From positions 1-64,000 of the forward strand of contig NZ_JAGTJJ010000002.1 of assembly GCF_028435365.1 (NCBI RefSeq): a DNA stretch of 64,000 nt, written 5' to 3'. Under the pieces are notes generated by a model. That model saw only the letters and a program-made list of their open reading frames with translations. It made no database searches and was not told where the DNA came from. The stretch comes from Polyangium jinanense. GTDB lineage: Bacteria > Myxococcota > Polyangia > Polyangiales > Polyangiaceae. Made by a program: the position numbers and the translations under genes. Shown here one piece after another: positions 31,358-40,917 of this stretch (the first letter of the stretch is position 1; each line of letters starts with the position of its first letter).

Positions 31358-33484
31358 CTATCCGGTTCGTCCCGCGGGTTGGCCCGGGTTGCTCGCGCGG
31401 CCGCTGCGTCGGCTCGGTGGCCCTTCCTCGCCGGGCTGGCTCGCTCGCGCCGTCTTGGCCGATCGGTCGGCCTCGGACTCCTCGGCCGCCGGCGCCTGCG
31501 GCGAGCGCGCCGTCGCCGCGGAGGCCGACGTGGGGCTCGTCGCGTGCACGAGCGGCAAGCCCGTTGCCTCGTCGACACGCGCGCTCGATGCCCGTGGGAT
31601 GTGCGGCGACGCGGGAGACGCGGTCGGGGCAGGGGGCGCGATCGTCGCCATCATCGGCGTCTCTTGCGGGATCCGGATCGTGAACGTCGTTCCGCGCTCG
31701 GACGAATCCACCTCGATCGAGCCTCCGTGCTCGTCGACGATCTTCTTGACGATCGCGAGGCCGAGGCCTGTGCCGCCGCGCTTGCCGCTCGTCACGAACG
31801 AGTGGAACAGCCGCTCGCGGATCTCCGGCGGAATCCCGCGTCCCGTGTCGGAGACGCTGAGCACGAAGTCCGAGCCGTGCCGCAGTGCGCGCAGTACCAC
31901 CTTGCCGCCGCCGTGCGGCTCCATCGCCTCGACCGCGTTGCGCACGAGGTTGTGCACGACGCGCGTCATCTTCGTCTCGTCGAAGCGCGCGGTGCCGCGG
32001 TCGTCGAGCTCCATCACGATCGTGACGCGGTTGCCTGCGAGGTCGAGCTGGAGCTGCTTCTCCAGGTCGCCGAAGAACTTCGTCAGGTAGACCTTGCGCA
32101 CGAGAATGCTGCGCTCGCCACGCGCGAACTCGAGCAGCTCGCGCTGCATCGCGCTGATTGCGTCGAACTGCTTCAGGATGAGCCTCGCGTGCTCGGCGCG
32201 CACAGAGGACTCGCTCGCGGTCGCCATGAGCTGCACGTAGCCGCTGATCACCGTGAGCGGCGTGCGCATGTCGTGCATCACGCCCGAGAGCAGACGCCCG
32301 ATCGCCGTGAGACGCTCGCTCTTCTCGCGCTCGGTGCGCGAGCGGAAGAGGCGCACCGCGGTCGACGCGTTCGCCGACACGAGCCGCAAGAGCGAGCGAT
32401 CGTCCTGCGTGAAGCCGAGCGTGTTCTTCGCGTTGTAGAGCCCGAGCGCGCCGAGCGACGTGTCTTCCTCGCCTTCGAGCGGCACGACGATCGCGCTCTC
32501 GATCTCCAGATCGAGCGACGGATGCATGTGCGCGAGCGCGGCCTCGGCGACCGGCCCGATCGGCGGATCTTTCGGGCCGAGGTGGACCGACTCGTTGTGC
32601 GTCATGGCCCAGCCGAGCAGGCCTTCGCCGCGCTTGACGGGCAGTCGCTTCACGTCGACGTCGCGCACCGAGACGCCCGGCGCCGACGCGTCGCAGAAGT
32701 ACAAGAACACGCCGGCCTCGCCCTCGTCGACGAGCAGACCACCGGCGCGCGCCTCGCACGCCTTCGAGGCCTCGGCGATCACCGCGCGGCTCAGCTCTTC
32801 GAGCGACGAGGCTCCGCTCATCGCCGTTTCGAGCTCGAAGAGCAGCTTCAGATCGGCGACGCGGTGCTCGAGCTGTTCCTTCGTCTCAACGAGCTGCATG
32901 TTCTTCTGGATGACCGAGAGGAACAGGCGCGAGTTGTCGATGGAGATCGCCGCCTGCGTGGCGAGCGCCGAGAGCAGCTCCTCGTCGTACTGCGAGAACT
33001 CGCCCTTGCCGCCGTGCTTGTTGAGCACCTGCACGACGCCGATCGTGCGGCCCACGTGGTTGCGCATCGGCGCGGCGAGGATCGAGCGCGTCCTGTAGCC
33101 CGTGAGCTCGTCCCACGTGCGCTGGAAGCGTTTGTCCCTGTACGCGTCCTTGACGCGGGCGATTTTGCCGTGCTTGGCGACGTGGCCGGCGATGCCTTCG
33201 CCGACGGGCAGCTCGATCGAGCGCACCTCGCCGCCGAGCATCACCCGCGAGAGCAGCATCTTTCGTTGCTCGTCGAGCAGGTACAGCGTGGCCCGGTCGG
33301 CTTCGAGCAGCTCCGTGATCTTGCCGAGGATGAGCTCGAGGAGCTGGTCGAGGTCGAGTGTGGAGCCGAGCGCGAGCCCGACGTCGCGCAGGGCGCTGAC
33401 GGTCTTCTCCGAGCGTTCGAGCCTGGCCTCGAGCTCCTCGACCCGGGCCGTGAGCTCTCGCAGGCGGTCCGCCTTACCGGTCAC
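31358..33484 (-). CDS. Soluble GAF-domain sensor histidine kinase
   Basis: The 708-residue protein has no membrane segment. A short N-terminal coiled coil is followed by GAF domain 1 (about 35-185, with LEADRATLYLLDEQ and GIAGHVAK), GAF domain 2 (about 220-385), HisKA with His404 in MHDMRTPL, and an ATPase domain (N box NLVRNAVEAMEP, G1 DTGRGIPPEI, G2 GTGLGLAIVKKIV). A Pro/Ala/Ser-rich tail covers the last 80-90 residues. GAF domains suggest it senses a small molecule or redox state inside the cell. It begins at GTG 33484 with a weak ribosome-binding site. It lies 57 bp upstream of the Fe-S gene. No response regulator adjoins it. Confidence 0.9.
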   Translation of the reverse strand: MTGKADRLRELTARVEELEARLERSEKTVSALRDVGLALGSTLDLDQLLELILGKITELLEADRATLYLLDEQRKMLLSRVMLGGEVRSIELPVGEGIAGHVAKHGKIARVKDAYRDKRFQRTWDELTGYRTRSILAAPMRNHVGRTIGVVQVLNKHGGKGEFSQYDEELLSALATQAAISIDNSRLFLSVIQKNMQLVETKEQLEHRVADLKLLFELETAMSGASSLEELSRAVIAEASKACEARAGGLLVDEGEAGVFLYFCDASAPGVSVRDVDVKRLPVKRGEGLLGWAMTHNESVHLGPKDPPIGPVAEAALAHMHPSLDLEIESAIVVPLEGEEDTSLGALGLYNAKNTLGFTQDDRSLLRLVSANASTAVRLFRSRTEREKSERLTAIGRLLSGVMHDMRTPLTVISGYVQLMATASESSVRAEHARLILKQFDAISAMQRELLEFARGERSILVRKVYLTKFFGDLEKQLQLDLAGNRVTIVMELDDRGTARFDETKMTRVVHNLVRNAVEAMEPHGGGKVVLRALRHGSDFVLSVSDTGRGIPPEIRERLFHSFVTSGKRGGTGLGLAIVKKIVDEHGGSIEVDSSERGTTFTIRIPQETPMMATIAPPAPTASPASPHIPRASSARVDEATGLPLVHATSPTSASAATARSPQAPAAEESEADRSAKTARASQPGEEGPPSRRSGRASNPGQPAGRTG

Positions 33485-33604
33485 TCGTCGACGCTAACAC
33501 GCCTCCGGCCGGCGCTACAGCGCTCCCGCAAAATCGCGATGGATCCGGCGTTTGCCCGAGGGATCGGGAGGGGAGGGGAGGGGAGAGGAGGGTAAAAAGG
33601 GAAG

Positions 33605-33629
33605 GGGGCCCCACGAATTGCGGGGCCCC
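33605..33629 (-). terminator. Intrinsic terminator downstream of rho
   Basis: An 8-bp GC stem (GGGGCCCC at 33605-33612 with 33622-33629) lies 24 bp after the rho stop on the minus strand and is followed by CCCTTTTTACCC on that strand. This is a good intrinsic terminator. Confidence 0.8.
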
Positions 33630-33652
33630 TCAGGCTCGACCGAAGGCCGGGC

Positions 33653-34900
33653 CTACTGATTCATGCTTTCGAGGAACTCCTGGTTCGTCTCGGTGCGGCT
33701 CACCTTGTCGAGCAGGAACTCCATGGAGTCGATGACGTTGAGCGGGTGCAGGAGCCCGCGGAGCAGCCAGACGCGCTGGAGGATCCACTCGGGCAGGAGC
33801 AGCTCTTCCTTGCGCGTCGCGCTCTTGTTGATGTCGAGGCAGGGGAAGATCCGCTTCTCCATGAGCTTGCGGTCGAGGTGGATCTCGCTGTTGCCCGTGC
33901 CCTTGAACTCCTCGAAGATCACCTCGTCCATACGCGAGCCCGTATCGACGAGCGCGGTCGCGATGATCGTGAGCGAGCCGCCCTCCTCGATGGAGCGGGC
34001 CGCGCCGAAGAAGCGCTTCGGCTTGTGCAGCGCGTTCGAGTCGACGCCGCCGGAGAGGATCTTGCCGCTCGGGGGGACGACGGTGTTGTAGGCGCGGGCG
34101 AGGCGCGTGATCGAGTCGAGCAGGATGACCACGTCGTGCTTCTGCTCGACGAGGCGCTTGGCCTTCTCGATGACCATCTCCGCGACCTGCACGTGGCGCG
34201 TCGCAGGCTCATCGAAGGTCGAGCTGATCACCTCGCCCTTGATGTTGCGCTGCATGTCCGTGACCTCTTCGGGCCGCTCGTCGATGAGCAGCACGATGAG
34301 CGTGGTCTCCGGGTGGTTCGTGCTGATCGCGTTGGCGATGTTCTGCAGCAGCACCGTCTTGCCGGCGCGGGGCGGCGAGACGATCAGACAGCGCTGGCCC
34401 TTCCCGATCGGGCAGAGCATGTCGATGATGCGCGTCGAGAAGCCCTTCGTGCCGTTCTCGATGTTGAACTTCTGCTGCGGGTAGAGCGGCGTGAGGTTGT
34501 CGAAGAGGATCTTGTCGCGCGCGACCTCGGGCGAGACGCCGTTGATCTTGTCGACCTTGAGCAGAGCGAAGTACGCCTCGCGCTCCTTCGGGGGCCGGAT
34601 CGGGCCGCTCACCGCGTCGCCCGTGCGCAGGTTGAAGCGCCGGATCTGCGACGGGGAGACGTAGATGTCGTCCGGACCCGGCAGGTAGTTGTAGTCGGGC
34701 GCCCGCAGGAAGCCGAAACCGTCGGGCAGGCACTCGAGCACGCCCTCGCCGTACACCGGCTGGTCTTGGGCAGCCAAGGCCTGGAGGAGCGCGAAGATGA
34801 GCTCCTGCTTGCGCAGGCCCGCGGCTCCTTCGATGTTGAGGCCCTTGGCCATCTGCACCAGATCGGCCATCGATTTCTGCTTCAGTTCACGCAGGTGCAT
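33653..34900 (-). CDS. rho: Transcription termination factor Rho
   Basis: The 415-residue hexameric RNA helicase has the N-terminal helix bundle ([19 protein letters not shown]), a cold-shock-like RNA-binding domain ([20 protein letters not shown]), the P-loop PPRAGKT, the Q/R-loop region [11 protein letters not shown], the Walker [17 protein letters not shown], and the [15 protein letters not shown]-loop of Rho. Length and motif order match E. coli Rho. The ATG at 34900 fits the usual start (MHL-EL). A long leader separates it from a near-consensus promoter. Confidence 0.97.
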   Translation of the reverse strand: MHLRELKQKSMADLVQMAKGLNIEGAAGLRKQELIFALLQALAAQDQPVYGEGVLECLPDGFGFLRAPDYNYLPGPDDIYVSPSQIRRFNLRTGDAVSGPIRPPKEREAYFALLKVDKINGVSPEVARDKILFDNLTPLYPQQKFNIENGTKGFSTRIIDMLCPIGKGQRCLIVSPPRAGKTVLLQNIANAISTNHPETTLIVLLIDERPEEVTDMQRNIKGEVISSTFDEPATRHVQVAEMVIEKAKRLVEQKHDVVILLDSITRLARAYNTVVPPSGKILSGGVDSNALHKPKRFFGAARSIEEGGSLTIIATALVDTGSRMDEVIFEEFKGTGNSEIHLDRKLMEKRIFPCLDINKSATRKEELLLPEWILQRVWLLRGLLHPLNVIDSMEFLLDKVSRTETNQEFLESMNQ

Positions 34901-35250
34901 CGATCGAAAACTCCACGCAGGGGCGTCGGCCGGGAGACGGCGCGTTCCCCGAGGTCGGTAGGGTTGTGGGAAGGTCGAGCTTCGAGTCGGCCCTTGGGCC
35001 GGCTCTCGTGGATTGCCCGCCCCTGGGAAGGGCGGTTCGACGGACAGTGATGGGCGTCCCCAGCGAGGGGGCGCGGCCGAGCGCGGTGCTCGGCGGGCGG
35101 GGACTCTATCAAGCGATACTGCCCTGTCAATCGGCCGATTCGCCTCGCGGGTTCGCTCCTTCGGGGGCGGATCGTTTCAGCGCGTGCGTTCGCGCGCAGG
35201 CCTACGAGGTTGCCTCGGTCGCGACGTGCGAGTAGGAATCGAGCGGTCCG
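34901..35250. other. Divergent rho/acylphosphatase intergenic region (leader of rho)
   Basis: This 350-bp gap lies between two divergent genes. It contains the rho promoter (35103-35130) and about 195 bp of untranslated rho leader, GC-rich with several short inverted repeats. No coding gene is seen in it. Confidence 0.5.
35103..35130 (-). promoter_or_regulatory. Near-consensus sigma-70-type promoter for rho
   Basis: On the minus strand TTGACA (35130-35125) and TAGAGT (35108-35103) are 16 bp apart. The -35 box is a perfect consensus. Transcription would start near 35095 and leave a leader of roughly 195 nt before rho, which suits autoregulated rho genes. Confidence 0.65.
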
Positions 35251-35529
35251 ATGGGGCTGAAACAAGTGCATCTGCACGTGAAGGGTCGCGTCCAGGGCGT
35301 CTATTTCCGGGCGTCGACGCAGCGCGAAGCCAAGCGCCTCGGCCTCTCCGGCTGGGTCAAGAACCGTCCGGACGGAGGCGTCGAGATCCTCGCCGAAGGC
35401 GAAGAAGACGGCTTGAAAGAGCTCATCGCCTGGGCCCAAAAAGGCCCGACCGCGGCGCGCGTGGAGCGTGTCGACATACGCTGGCGCGGATTCCAGGGCG
35501 ATTTTCCGGACTTCCGCATCGTCGAGTGA
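35251..35529 (+). CDS. acyP: Acylphosphatase
   Basis: The 92-residue protein has the acylphosphatase fold and motif: GRVQGVYFRASTQ carries catalytic Arg20, and GWVKNRPDGGVE carries catalytic Asn38, followed by the G-V-E strand. It hydrolyses the carboxyl-phosphate bond of acylphosphates. The start (MGLKQVHLHVKG) gives the normal size. It precedes the TPR-like gene by 47 bp, suggesting co-transcription. Confidence 0.93.
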   Translation: MGLKQVHLHVKGRVQGVYFRASTQREAKRLGLSGWVKNRPDGGVEILAEGEEDGLKELIAWAQKGPTAARVERVDIRWRGFQGDFPDFRIVE

Positions 35530-35576
35530 ACCGCCCGGGAAGGGCCGCGCGCTCGCCCGTCGTTCTCGGGGGCACC

Positions 35577-37304
35577 GTGAATCACGTCTCGAAGCTCGCT
35601 TCGTCGTTCGTTCTCGTCTCCGCGCTCGCGCTCGTGCCCCTGCACGTGCACGCCGCCGGAGAGCTCACGCAACCTTCGGCCTCGGCCTCGGCCGCCGCAG
35701 CGCCGGCCGCGCCCGCTTCTTTGCCAGAGCTGCCGAAGCTCCAGCCGATCGTGCTGCAAGAGCCCGACGCCGCGGCGCTGCAAGAGCTCGACCGCGTGCT
35801 CGAGCGCCTCACGACGGGCGACGCGCGCGCGAAGGAAACGGCGCGGACGGCCGTCGCGGAGGTGACGCCCGCCGTCGTGCCTGCGGTGCGCGCGCGTGTG
35901 CAGGAGCTCCGCGCCGGGCTCGACCGCAAGGAGGCGCAAGGCCTGCTCGACGACGCGCGCAAGGCCGGCCGCAAGTCGCTGCGGGACAAGGAGAAGGCCG
36001 AGAAGGCGGAGAAAGGAGGCAAGGAGAAGGACAAGGCCGGCAAGGACGAGAAGGCCGCCGCCAAGGACGACAAGGCCAGCAAGGACGCGAAGGCGCCGAA
36101 GAAGAGCAAGGCCGACAAGGAGAAGGACAAGGACGCGGAGGACGAGGGCGATTGGCTCGAGTTTGTCCTGGCCTCTCCAAAGCCGAAGAGCGACACCTGG
36201 CGGGATCTCGTCCGCCTGCTCGCGATGGAGCGCATGCTGACCGCGGCGGGCACGACGCCCGCGGTGCGCGAGCTCCTGCAGATGTACTCGTACTTCGGCG
36301 AGCTCTTGCGGGTCGATCTGCAGCGGCAAATCGGAAAGCTGCGCGACCGCGCCGTCCCCGCGCTCATCGAGGGCCGCCAGCACGACGCAAAGATCGTCCA
36401 GCGCTTCGCGAGCAAGCAGCTCGATCTGCTCGGCCGCGCGATCCCCGGCGAGGCCGTCGGCGTGACCGATCCGCAAGTCCTCGCCGACATCCTGCGCGCC
36501 TACGGCCGCACGCGCGACGTCGACGCCGTCCGCGTGATCCTCTCGTTCAGCAACAGCGACCGCATCCAGCTCCGCGAGGCCGCGCGCGAGGCGATCGCAG
36601 CGATCGGCGAGCCCGGCATCTGGCAGCTCCGCGACGCCTACCTGAACCAGACGGGCAACAAGGCCCCGCGCGAGTTCACATGGGACCGCATCGCGCGCGA
36701 GCTCTTCGGCATGTACGACCGCGCGCGGCTCGCCGAGGTCTACAAGCTGATGGACGAGGGCGCGGCGCATGCAGCCGCGAGCCGCTGGGTCGAGGCGACG
36801 AGCGCGTTCGACAAGGTGCTGGCGCGCTCGCCGGTGTTCGAGCGGCGCAAGGAGATGGCGCCGGCGTACGTGGCGCACGCGAAGACGCTCGAAGAGAAGG
36901 AGCCGGCGGCGGCGCTGGAGATGCTGCGCAAGGCGCTGCGGCTCGACCCGAAGGGGGAGGGGGCGCGAAAGATCGAGGCGGAGATCGCCTACCTCGAAGG
37001 CGTGACCCTCATCGCACGAGGCACGCCGGACAAGTTTCCCCTGACGAAGGCGATCGAGCTCGATCCGAGCAACGAGCGCGCGAAGCGGGCGCTCGCGTCG
37101 CTGGAGCAGGAGCGCATCGCGCCGCAGAAGAGCTCGCTGCACCGCTACGTGGCGGCGAGCGGCGTGGGGCTCGTCGCGCTGATCGCGATGATCTTCCTGG
37201 CGCGGCGCAAGCCTGACGCCGGTCGCGACGCGGAAGGGTCGCGGGCAGGCAGCAATCCGCCCACTCCGCCCGCGCCAGATGCGCCGGTTGCCGGCGCGGA
37301 GTGA
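35577..37304 (+). CDS. Exported TPR-like protein with Lys-rich insert and C-terminal membrane anchor
   Basis: A GTG start at 35577 (with a CGGGGG tract) gives 575 residues. A signal peptide (SSFVLVSALALVPLHVHAA) is followed by Ala-rich DNA-coded spacer, then a helical region with an alternating Lys/Glu/Asp/Ala tract of about 50 residues (140-190) that looks disordered or helical. The second half has helical repeats compatible with TPR or HEAT folds (QREAAREAIAAIGEPGIWQL; PALEMLRKALRLDPKGEGA), and a membrane segment (GVGLVALIAMIFLARRK) near the end. I cannot name a family. Position after acyP suggests cotranscription. Confidence 0.7.
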   Translation: MNHVSKLASSFVLVSALALVPLHVHAAGELTQPSASASAAAAPAAPASLPELPKLQPIVLQEPDAAALQELDRVLERLTTGDARAKETARTAVAEVTPAVVPAVRARVQELRAGLDRKEAQGLLDDARKAGRKSLRDKEKAEKAEKGGKEKDKAGKDEKAAAKDDKASKDAKAPKKSKADKEKDKDAEDEGDWLEFVLASPKPKSDTWRDLVRLLAMERMLTAAGTTPAVRELLQMYSYFGELLRVDLQRQIGKLRDRAVPALIEGRQHDAKIVQRFASKQLDLLGRAIPGEAVGVTDPQVLADILRAYGRTRDVDAVRVILSFSNSDRIQLREAAREAIAAIGEPGIWQLRDAYLNQTGNKAPREFTWDRIARELFGMYDRARLAEVYKLMDEGAAHAAASRWVEATSAFDKVLARSPVFERRKEMAPAYVAHAKTLEEKEPAAALEMLRKALRLDPKGEGARKIEAEIAYLEGVTLIARGTPDKFPLTKAIELDPSNERAKRALASLEQERIAPQKSSLHRYVAASGVGLVALIAMIFLARRKPDAGRDAEGSRAGSNPPTPPAPDAPVAGAE

Positions 37305-37336
37305 GCTTCCGCGAAGCGGATCGCAGTCCAGACAAA

Positions 37337-37375
37337 CGAAAACACGGGCACCCTGTGGTGTCCGTGTTCGTTTTT
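37337..37375. terminator. Bidirectional terminator between the TPR-like gene and rplQ
   Basis: A 12-bp stem (37341-37352 with 37357-37368, one mismatch) with a 4-nt loop CTGT is followed by TTTTT on the top strand. It ends the TPR-like gene; a second hairpin serves rplQ. Confidence 0.8.
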
Positions 37376-37383
37376 CCCTTCCA

Positions 37384-37430
37384 AACCCGTGAACGGTGGC
37401 GACCGGTCACCCGATCCCCGTTCACGGGTT
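37384..37430. repeat. 13-bp perfect inverted repeat after rplQ
   Basis: Arms AACCCGTGAACGG (37384-37396) and CCGTTCACGGGTT (37418-37430) are perfect inverted copies 21 bp apart. The repeat lies 16 bp past the rplQ stop and probably stabilises or terminates the long ribosomal transcript. Confidence 0.75.
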
Positions 37431-37445
37431 CGTCGTGGGAGCGCT

Positions 37446-38012
37446 TTACTCGTTCGACGCGGTCTCGCCCGAGCTCGCCGTCGAGGCGGACTCGGCCGAG
37501 GCCGACGCGGCCGACGTGGGCTCGGCGGTCACCGCCGCAGCCGGCTCCTCGGGAGCCTGCTTGTCGGTCACCGGCGTCGCGTCGATGAACTCGATGTAGA
37601 CCATCGGCGCATTGTCACCCCGGCGATTGCCGAGCTTGATGATGCGCGTGTAGCCACCGGGCCGGCCCTCGAAGCGCTTCGAGAGGTCGAGCATCACCTT
37701 CTCGACGACGTCGACCTTGGTCCCGTCGGCCTTCACGCCGAAGCGCGGCACGTACGACGAGACGAGACGCTCGGCGTGGAGCCGGCGCGCCTTGTCGGCC
37801 GCCGACAGCTCGCTCTGCGCGGTATAGGCGATCTTGCCGAGGCGCGTGGCCTTGGTGATGAGCCGCTCCGCGACGCGCCGGAGCTCCTTGGCCTTCGCGT
37901 CCGTCGTCTCGATGCGCTCGTGGGTGATCAGGTTCGCCGTCAAGTTGCGCAGCATCGCGCGCCGGCTCGACGTGTCCCGACCAAACTGCCTCCCCGCCTT
38001 CTTATGACGCAT
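37446..38012 (-). CDS. rplQ: Ribosomal protein bL17
   Basis: The 188-residue protein has the bL17 core (MRHKKAGRQFGRDTSSRRAMLRNLT, DTKAKELRRVAERLITKA, GYTRIIKLGNRRGDNAPMV). Typical bL17 is about 120-130 residues; the extra ~50 residues at the C-terminus are Ala/Ser/Thr/Glu-rich and likely flexible. It is the last gene of the ribosomal cluster, 10 bp after rpoA. Confidence 0.95.
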   Translation of the reverse strand: MRHKKAGRQFGRDTSSRRAMLRNLTANLITHERIETTDAKAKELRRVAERLITKATRLGKIAYTAQSELSAADKARRLHAERLVSSYVPRFGVKADGTKVDVVEKVMLDLSKRFEGRPGGYTRIIKLGNRRGDNAPMVYIEFIDATPVTDKQAPEEPAAAVTAEPTSAASASAESASTASSGETASNE

Positions 38013-38022
38013 ATCGCACCCT

Positions 38023-39066
38023 CTAGGCTTGCGCCTGCTGCGCCTTCCAGCGCTCGAGCAGCTGCGGCCAGTTGTCGATCTTCATACCGAGCGAAAGCCC
38101 CATGTTCGCGAGGATCTCTTTGATCTCCTTCAGGGACTTCCGACCGAAGTTCTTGGTCTTCAGCATGTCCTGCTCGGTCCGCTGCACGAGCTCGCCGATC
38201 AGGGTAATGTTCGCGTTCTGGAGGCAGTTGGCGCTGCGCACGCTGAGCTCAAGCTCCTCGACCGAGCGGAAGAGGTTCTCGTTCAGCGGCTCCTCGTCGC
38301 CCGGCACCGTCTGGTAGCTCGTCTCCTCCGACTCCTCGAAGTTGACCCAGATCGAGAGCTGTTCCTTCAGGATCTTCGCGGCGAACGCGACCGCGTCCTG
38401 GGGCAGCACCGAGCCGTTCGTCCAGACCTCGAGCGTCAGCTTGTCGTAATCGGTCACCTGACCGACGCGCGCGTTCTGGATCGTGTAGTTGACCTTGCGG
38501 ATGGGCGAGAACAGCGCGTCGATAGGGATCGTCCCGATCGCCATCGTCGGCGTCTTGTTCCGCTCCGCGGGCACGTAGCCGCGGCCGACGTTCACCGTCA
38601 GCTCCATCGCGAGCGGGCCCTTTTTGTCGAGCACCGCGATCAGGTGATCGGGGTTCAGCACGCTGAGCCCGTCGACGAGCTGGATATCGCGCGCGTACAC
38701 CGGCCCCGGGCCCTCTTTGTCGACGCGGACCGTGTAGGTGCGCGCGGCGGCCGCCTTGAAGACGACCTCCTTGAGGTTGAGGATGATGTCGCTCACGTCC
38801 TCGACGACGTCGGGCACGGTGGTGAACTCGTGCAGCGCCCCCTCGATGCGGACTGCGGTGATCGCCGCGCCCTGCAGCGACGAGAGGAGCACGCGGCGGA
38901 GCGAGTTGCCGATCGTGATCCCGAAGCCGCGCTCGAGAGGCTCGCAGGTGAACTTCGCGTAGAAGTTGTTCGCCGACTCCGTGTCGATCGAGATGCCCTT
39001 CGGGCGGATCAGATCGCGCCAGTTTCGCGCGATCATCGTCATGCTTCCGCTGGTCTGCATCGTCAT
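38023..39066 (-). CDS. rpoA: RNA polymerase alpha subunit
   Basis: The 347-residue protein has the N-terminal dimerisation and assembly domain ([22 protein letters not shown]), the [10 protein letters not shown] loop, and the C-terminal DNA-binding domain ([29 protein letters not shown] helix), which contacts UP elements and activators. The ATG at 39066 follows AGAGG. It is separated from rpsD by a 202-bp gap containing a terminator-like hairpin. Confidence 0.97.
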   Translation of the reverse strand: MTMQTSGSMTMIARNWRDLIRPKGISIDTESANNFYAKFTCEPLERGFGITIGNSLRRVLLSSLQGAAITAVRIEGALHEFTTVPDVVEDVSDIILNLKEVVFKAAAARTYTVRVDKEGPGPVYARDIQLVDGLSVLNPDHLIAVLDKKGPLAMELTVNVGRGYVPAERNKTPTMAIGTIPIDALFSPIRKVNYTIQNARVGQVTDYDKLTLEVWTNGSVLPQDAVAFAAKILKEQLSIWVNFEESEETSYQTVPGDEEPLNENLFRSVEELELSVRSANCLQNANITLIGELVQRTEQDMLKTKNFGRKSLKEIKEILANMGLSLGMKIDNWPQLLERWKAQQAQA

Positions 39067-39181
39067 CAGCGTCCTCTTTCTTCGAGGGGTTCGCGCGGAG
39101 ATCTCACCCCGTCACCGCACTCGGTGAGCGAAAGCCGTCTCCTGCCCGCGTCGCGCCAGATGGCGCTCTTTTCCTGCAATC

Positions 39182-39222
39182 AAAAAGCGATCGGGGCCGC
39201 GCTCCCTCGCACGCCCCCGATC
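39182..39222 (-). terminator. Terminator or attenuator between rpsD and rpoA
   Basis: On the minus strand an 8-bp stem (39215-39222 with 39189-39196, GATCGGGG/CCCCGATC), extended by further pairs, is followed by GC then TTTTT (39186-39182). It lies 47 bp past the rpsD stop. Another small hairpin (GCGCCATCTGGCGC) follows in the gap. It would reduce read-through into rpoA-rplQ. Confidence 0.7.
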
Positions 39223-39268
39223 AGCTTTCCGAAACGTTCACCGCAAGACCACCGACCTGCGAACAGAA

Positions 39269-39898
39269 TCAGCGCGAGTAGTACTCGACGACGAGCTGCT
39301 CGCGGATCTCCGGCTCGTTGAGGTCCTCGCGCACCGGGGTGCCCTTGACCGAACCCGAGAACGACCCGCGGTCGGCCTCGAGCCACGAGGCGATCGGGCG
39401 CTTGTCCGCGCCGGCCACGGCGGCCGCCACGAACTTGAACTTCTTCGCGCCCTCCGTGAGCTCCACGCGATCGCCCACCCGAACCACGAAGCTCGGGATG
39501 TCGAGGCGCTTGCCGTTCACCTTCACGTGACCGTGGCGCACGAGCTGACGCGCCTCGGAGCGCGACGCCGCGTAGCCGAGCCGATGCACGACGTTGTCGA
39601 GGCGACGCTCGAGGAGCGCCAGCATCTCTTCACCCGTGCGGCCCTTGCGACGGCTCGCCTCCTGGAAGTAGCCGTGGAACTGGCTTTCGAGAACGCCGTA
39701 GATGCGACGCACCTTTTGCTTCTCGCGGAGCCGGACGGCGTACTCGCTGAGCTTGATGCGACCCTGGCCATGCTGGCCGGGCGGGTAAGGACGCCGCGTG
39801 TAGGCACACTTCTCCGAGTAGCAGCGCTCTCCCTTGAGGTAGAGCTTCATGCCTTCGCGGCGGCAGAGCTTGCAGACAGGACCAACGTAGCGAGCCAT
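39269..39898 (-). CDS. rpsD: Ribosomal protein uS4
   Basis: The 209-residue protein begins [23 protein letters not shown], with a Cys-x-x-Cys pair in the N-terminal zinc-like region, and carries the S4 RNA-binding domain ([22 protein letters not shown], then [16 protein letters not shown]). It nucleates assembly of the 30S body and represses its operon in E. coli. Length is normal. Confidence 0.97.
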   Translation of the reverse strand: MARYVGPVCKLCRREGMKLYLKGERCYSEKCAYTRRPYPPGQHGQGRIKLSEYAVRLREKQKVRRIYGVLESQFHGYFQEASRRKGRTGEEMLALLERRLDNVVHRLGYAASRSEARQLVRHGHVKVNGKRLDIPSFVVRVGDRVELTEGAKKFKFVAAAVAGADKRPIASWLEADRGSFSGSVKGTPVREDLNEPEIREQLVVEYYSR

Positions 39899-39934
39899 GT
39901 TCGTAACCTCGAGCGGACTCCCGCGCGCGCTGCT

Positions 39935-40339
39935 TCAGACCCGGCGCCGCTTGGGCGGCCGGCAACCGTTGTGCGGAATGGGCGTGACGTCGCGGATCAA
40001 CGTCACCTTGAAGCCGGCCGTCTGCAGCGCACGGAGCGCGCTCTCGCGCCCGGCGCCAGGGCCCTTCACGAATACGGCCACCGACCGCATCCCGTGCTCC
40101 TGCGCCCGCCGCGCCGCCTCTTCGGCAGCGAGCTGCGCAGCGAAGGGCGTCGACTTGCGCGACCCCTTGAACCCGCGCGCACCGGCCGACGACCACGCCA
40201 CGGCATTGCCGTTGATGTCCGTGATCGTCACGACCGTGTTGTTGAACGTCGACTGGATGTGCGCAATCCCAGCCGCGATGTTCTTCTTGACCTTCTTCTT
40301 CTGCTTGGCCTTGGTGGCCGCCGTTTTCGGACTCGCCAT
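39935..40339 (-). CDS. rpsK: Ribosomal protein uS11
   Basis: The 134-residue protein has a basic N-terminal tail, the [18 protein letters not shown] motif and the C-terminal PPKRRRV basic end, typical of uS11 in the 30S platform. It sits between rpsM and rpsD, as in the alpha operon. Confidence 0.97.
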   Translation of the reverse strand: MASPKTAATKAKQKKKVKKNIAAGIAHIQSTFNNTVVTITDINGNAVAWSSAGARGFKGSRKSTPFAAQLAAEEAARRAQEHGMRSVAVFVKGPGAGRESALRALQTAGFKVTLIRDVTPIPHNGCRPPKRRRV

Positions 40340-40362
40340 AGCGTCCTCTTCCTAACGTCCCG

Positions 40363-40743
40363 TCACGCCTTCGTCGCCGGGCGACGCTGCAGCATGCCCT
40401 TGCGGGGGCCCTTGCGCGTACGCGCATTCGTGTGCGTGCGCTGGCCATTCACCGGCAGACCGCGGCGATGCCGAAGACCGCGGTAGCAGCCCAGATCCAT
40501 CAGCCGCTTGATGTTGAGCTGAACCTCACGACGAAGATCGCCCTCCACCTTGTACTCGGCGTCGAGGATCTCGCGGATCGTCCTGATCTCTGCGTCGTTC
40601 AGCTCCTCCACCCGCTTGTTCTCGGGGATCTTGGCTTTCGCGCAGATCTGCTTCGCGAGGGCGCGGCCGATACCATAGAGGTACGGAAGCGCATACGCGA
40701 GATGCTTACGACGCGGGAGATCGACGCCAGCAATACGTGCCAT
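40363..40743 (-). CDS. rpsM: Ribosomal protein uS13
   Basis: The 126-residue protein begins [19 protein letters not shown] and has the helical core and the C-terminal [20 protein letters not shown] motif of uS13 in the 30S head, where it contacts the P-site tRNA and uL5. Normal length. Confidence 0.97.
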   Translation of the reverse strand: MARIAGVDLPRRKHLAYALPYLYGIGRALAKQICAKAKIPENKRVEELNDAEIRTIREILDAEYKVEGDLRREVQLNIKRLMDLGCYRGLRHRRGLPVNGQRTHTNARTRKGPRKGMLQRRPATKA

Positions 40744-40755
40744 GGTTGCTCCAGC

Positions 40756-40869
40756 TCAGCCCTGACGCTGCTTGTGGCGAGGGTTCTCGCAGATCACGCG
40801 CACGACGCCGCGACGGCGCACCACCTTGCACTTGTCGCAGATTTTTTTGACGCTCGGTCGCACCTTCAT
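40756..40869 (-). CDS. rpmJ: Ribosomal protein bL36
   Basis: A 37-residue protein is encoded between infA and rpsM. It starts [19 protein letters not shown] and ends in RHKQRQG. Cys11, Cys14, Cys27 and His32 form the zinc-binding set of the Cys-containing bL36 type. Position matches the classical order infA-rpmJ-rpsM. It is short, but codon pattern, motif and synteny make it sure. Confidence 0.95.
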   Translation of the reverse strand: MKVRPSVKKICDKCKVVRRRGVVRVICENPRHKQRQG

Positions 40870-40917
40870 GACGCGGCTCCGTTCCCTGTCCTCGCTCCGC
40901 TATTTGGGCTGCTTGGT

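Noticed and set aside
30200..33595. Frame of over 1100 residues antisense to two kinases
   Set aside because: His/Arg/Ala-rich composition and no motif; it is the complement of the kinase and Fe-S genes.
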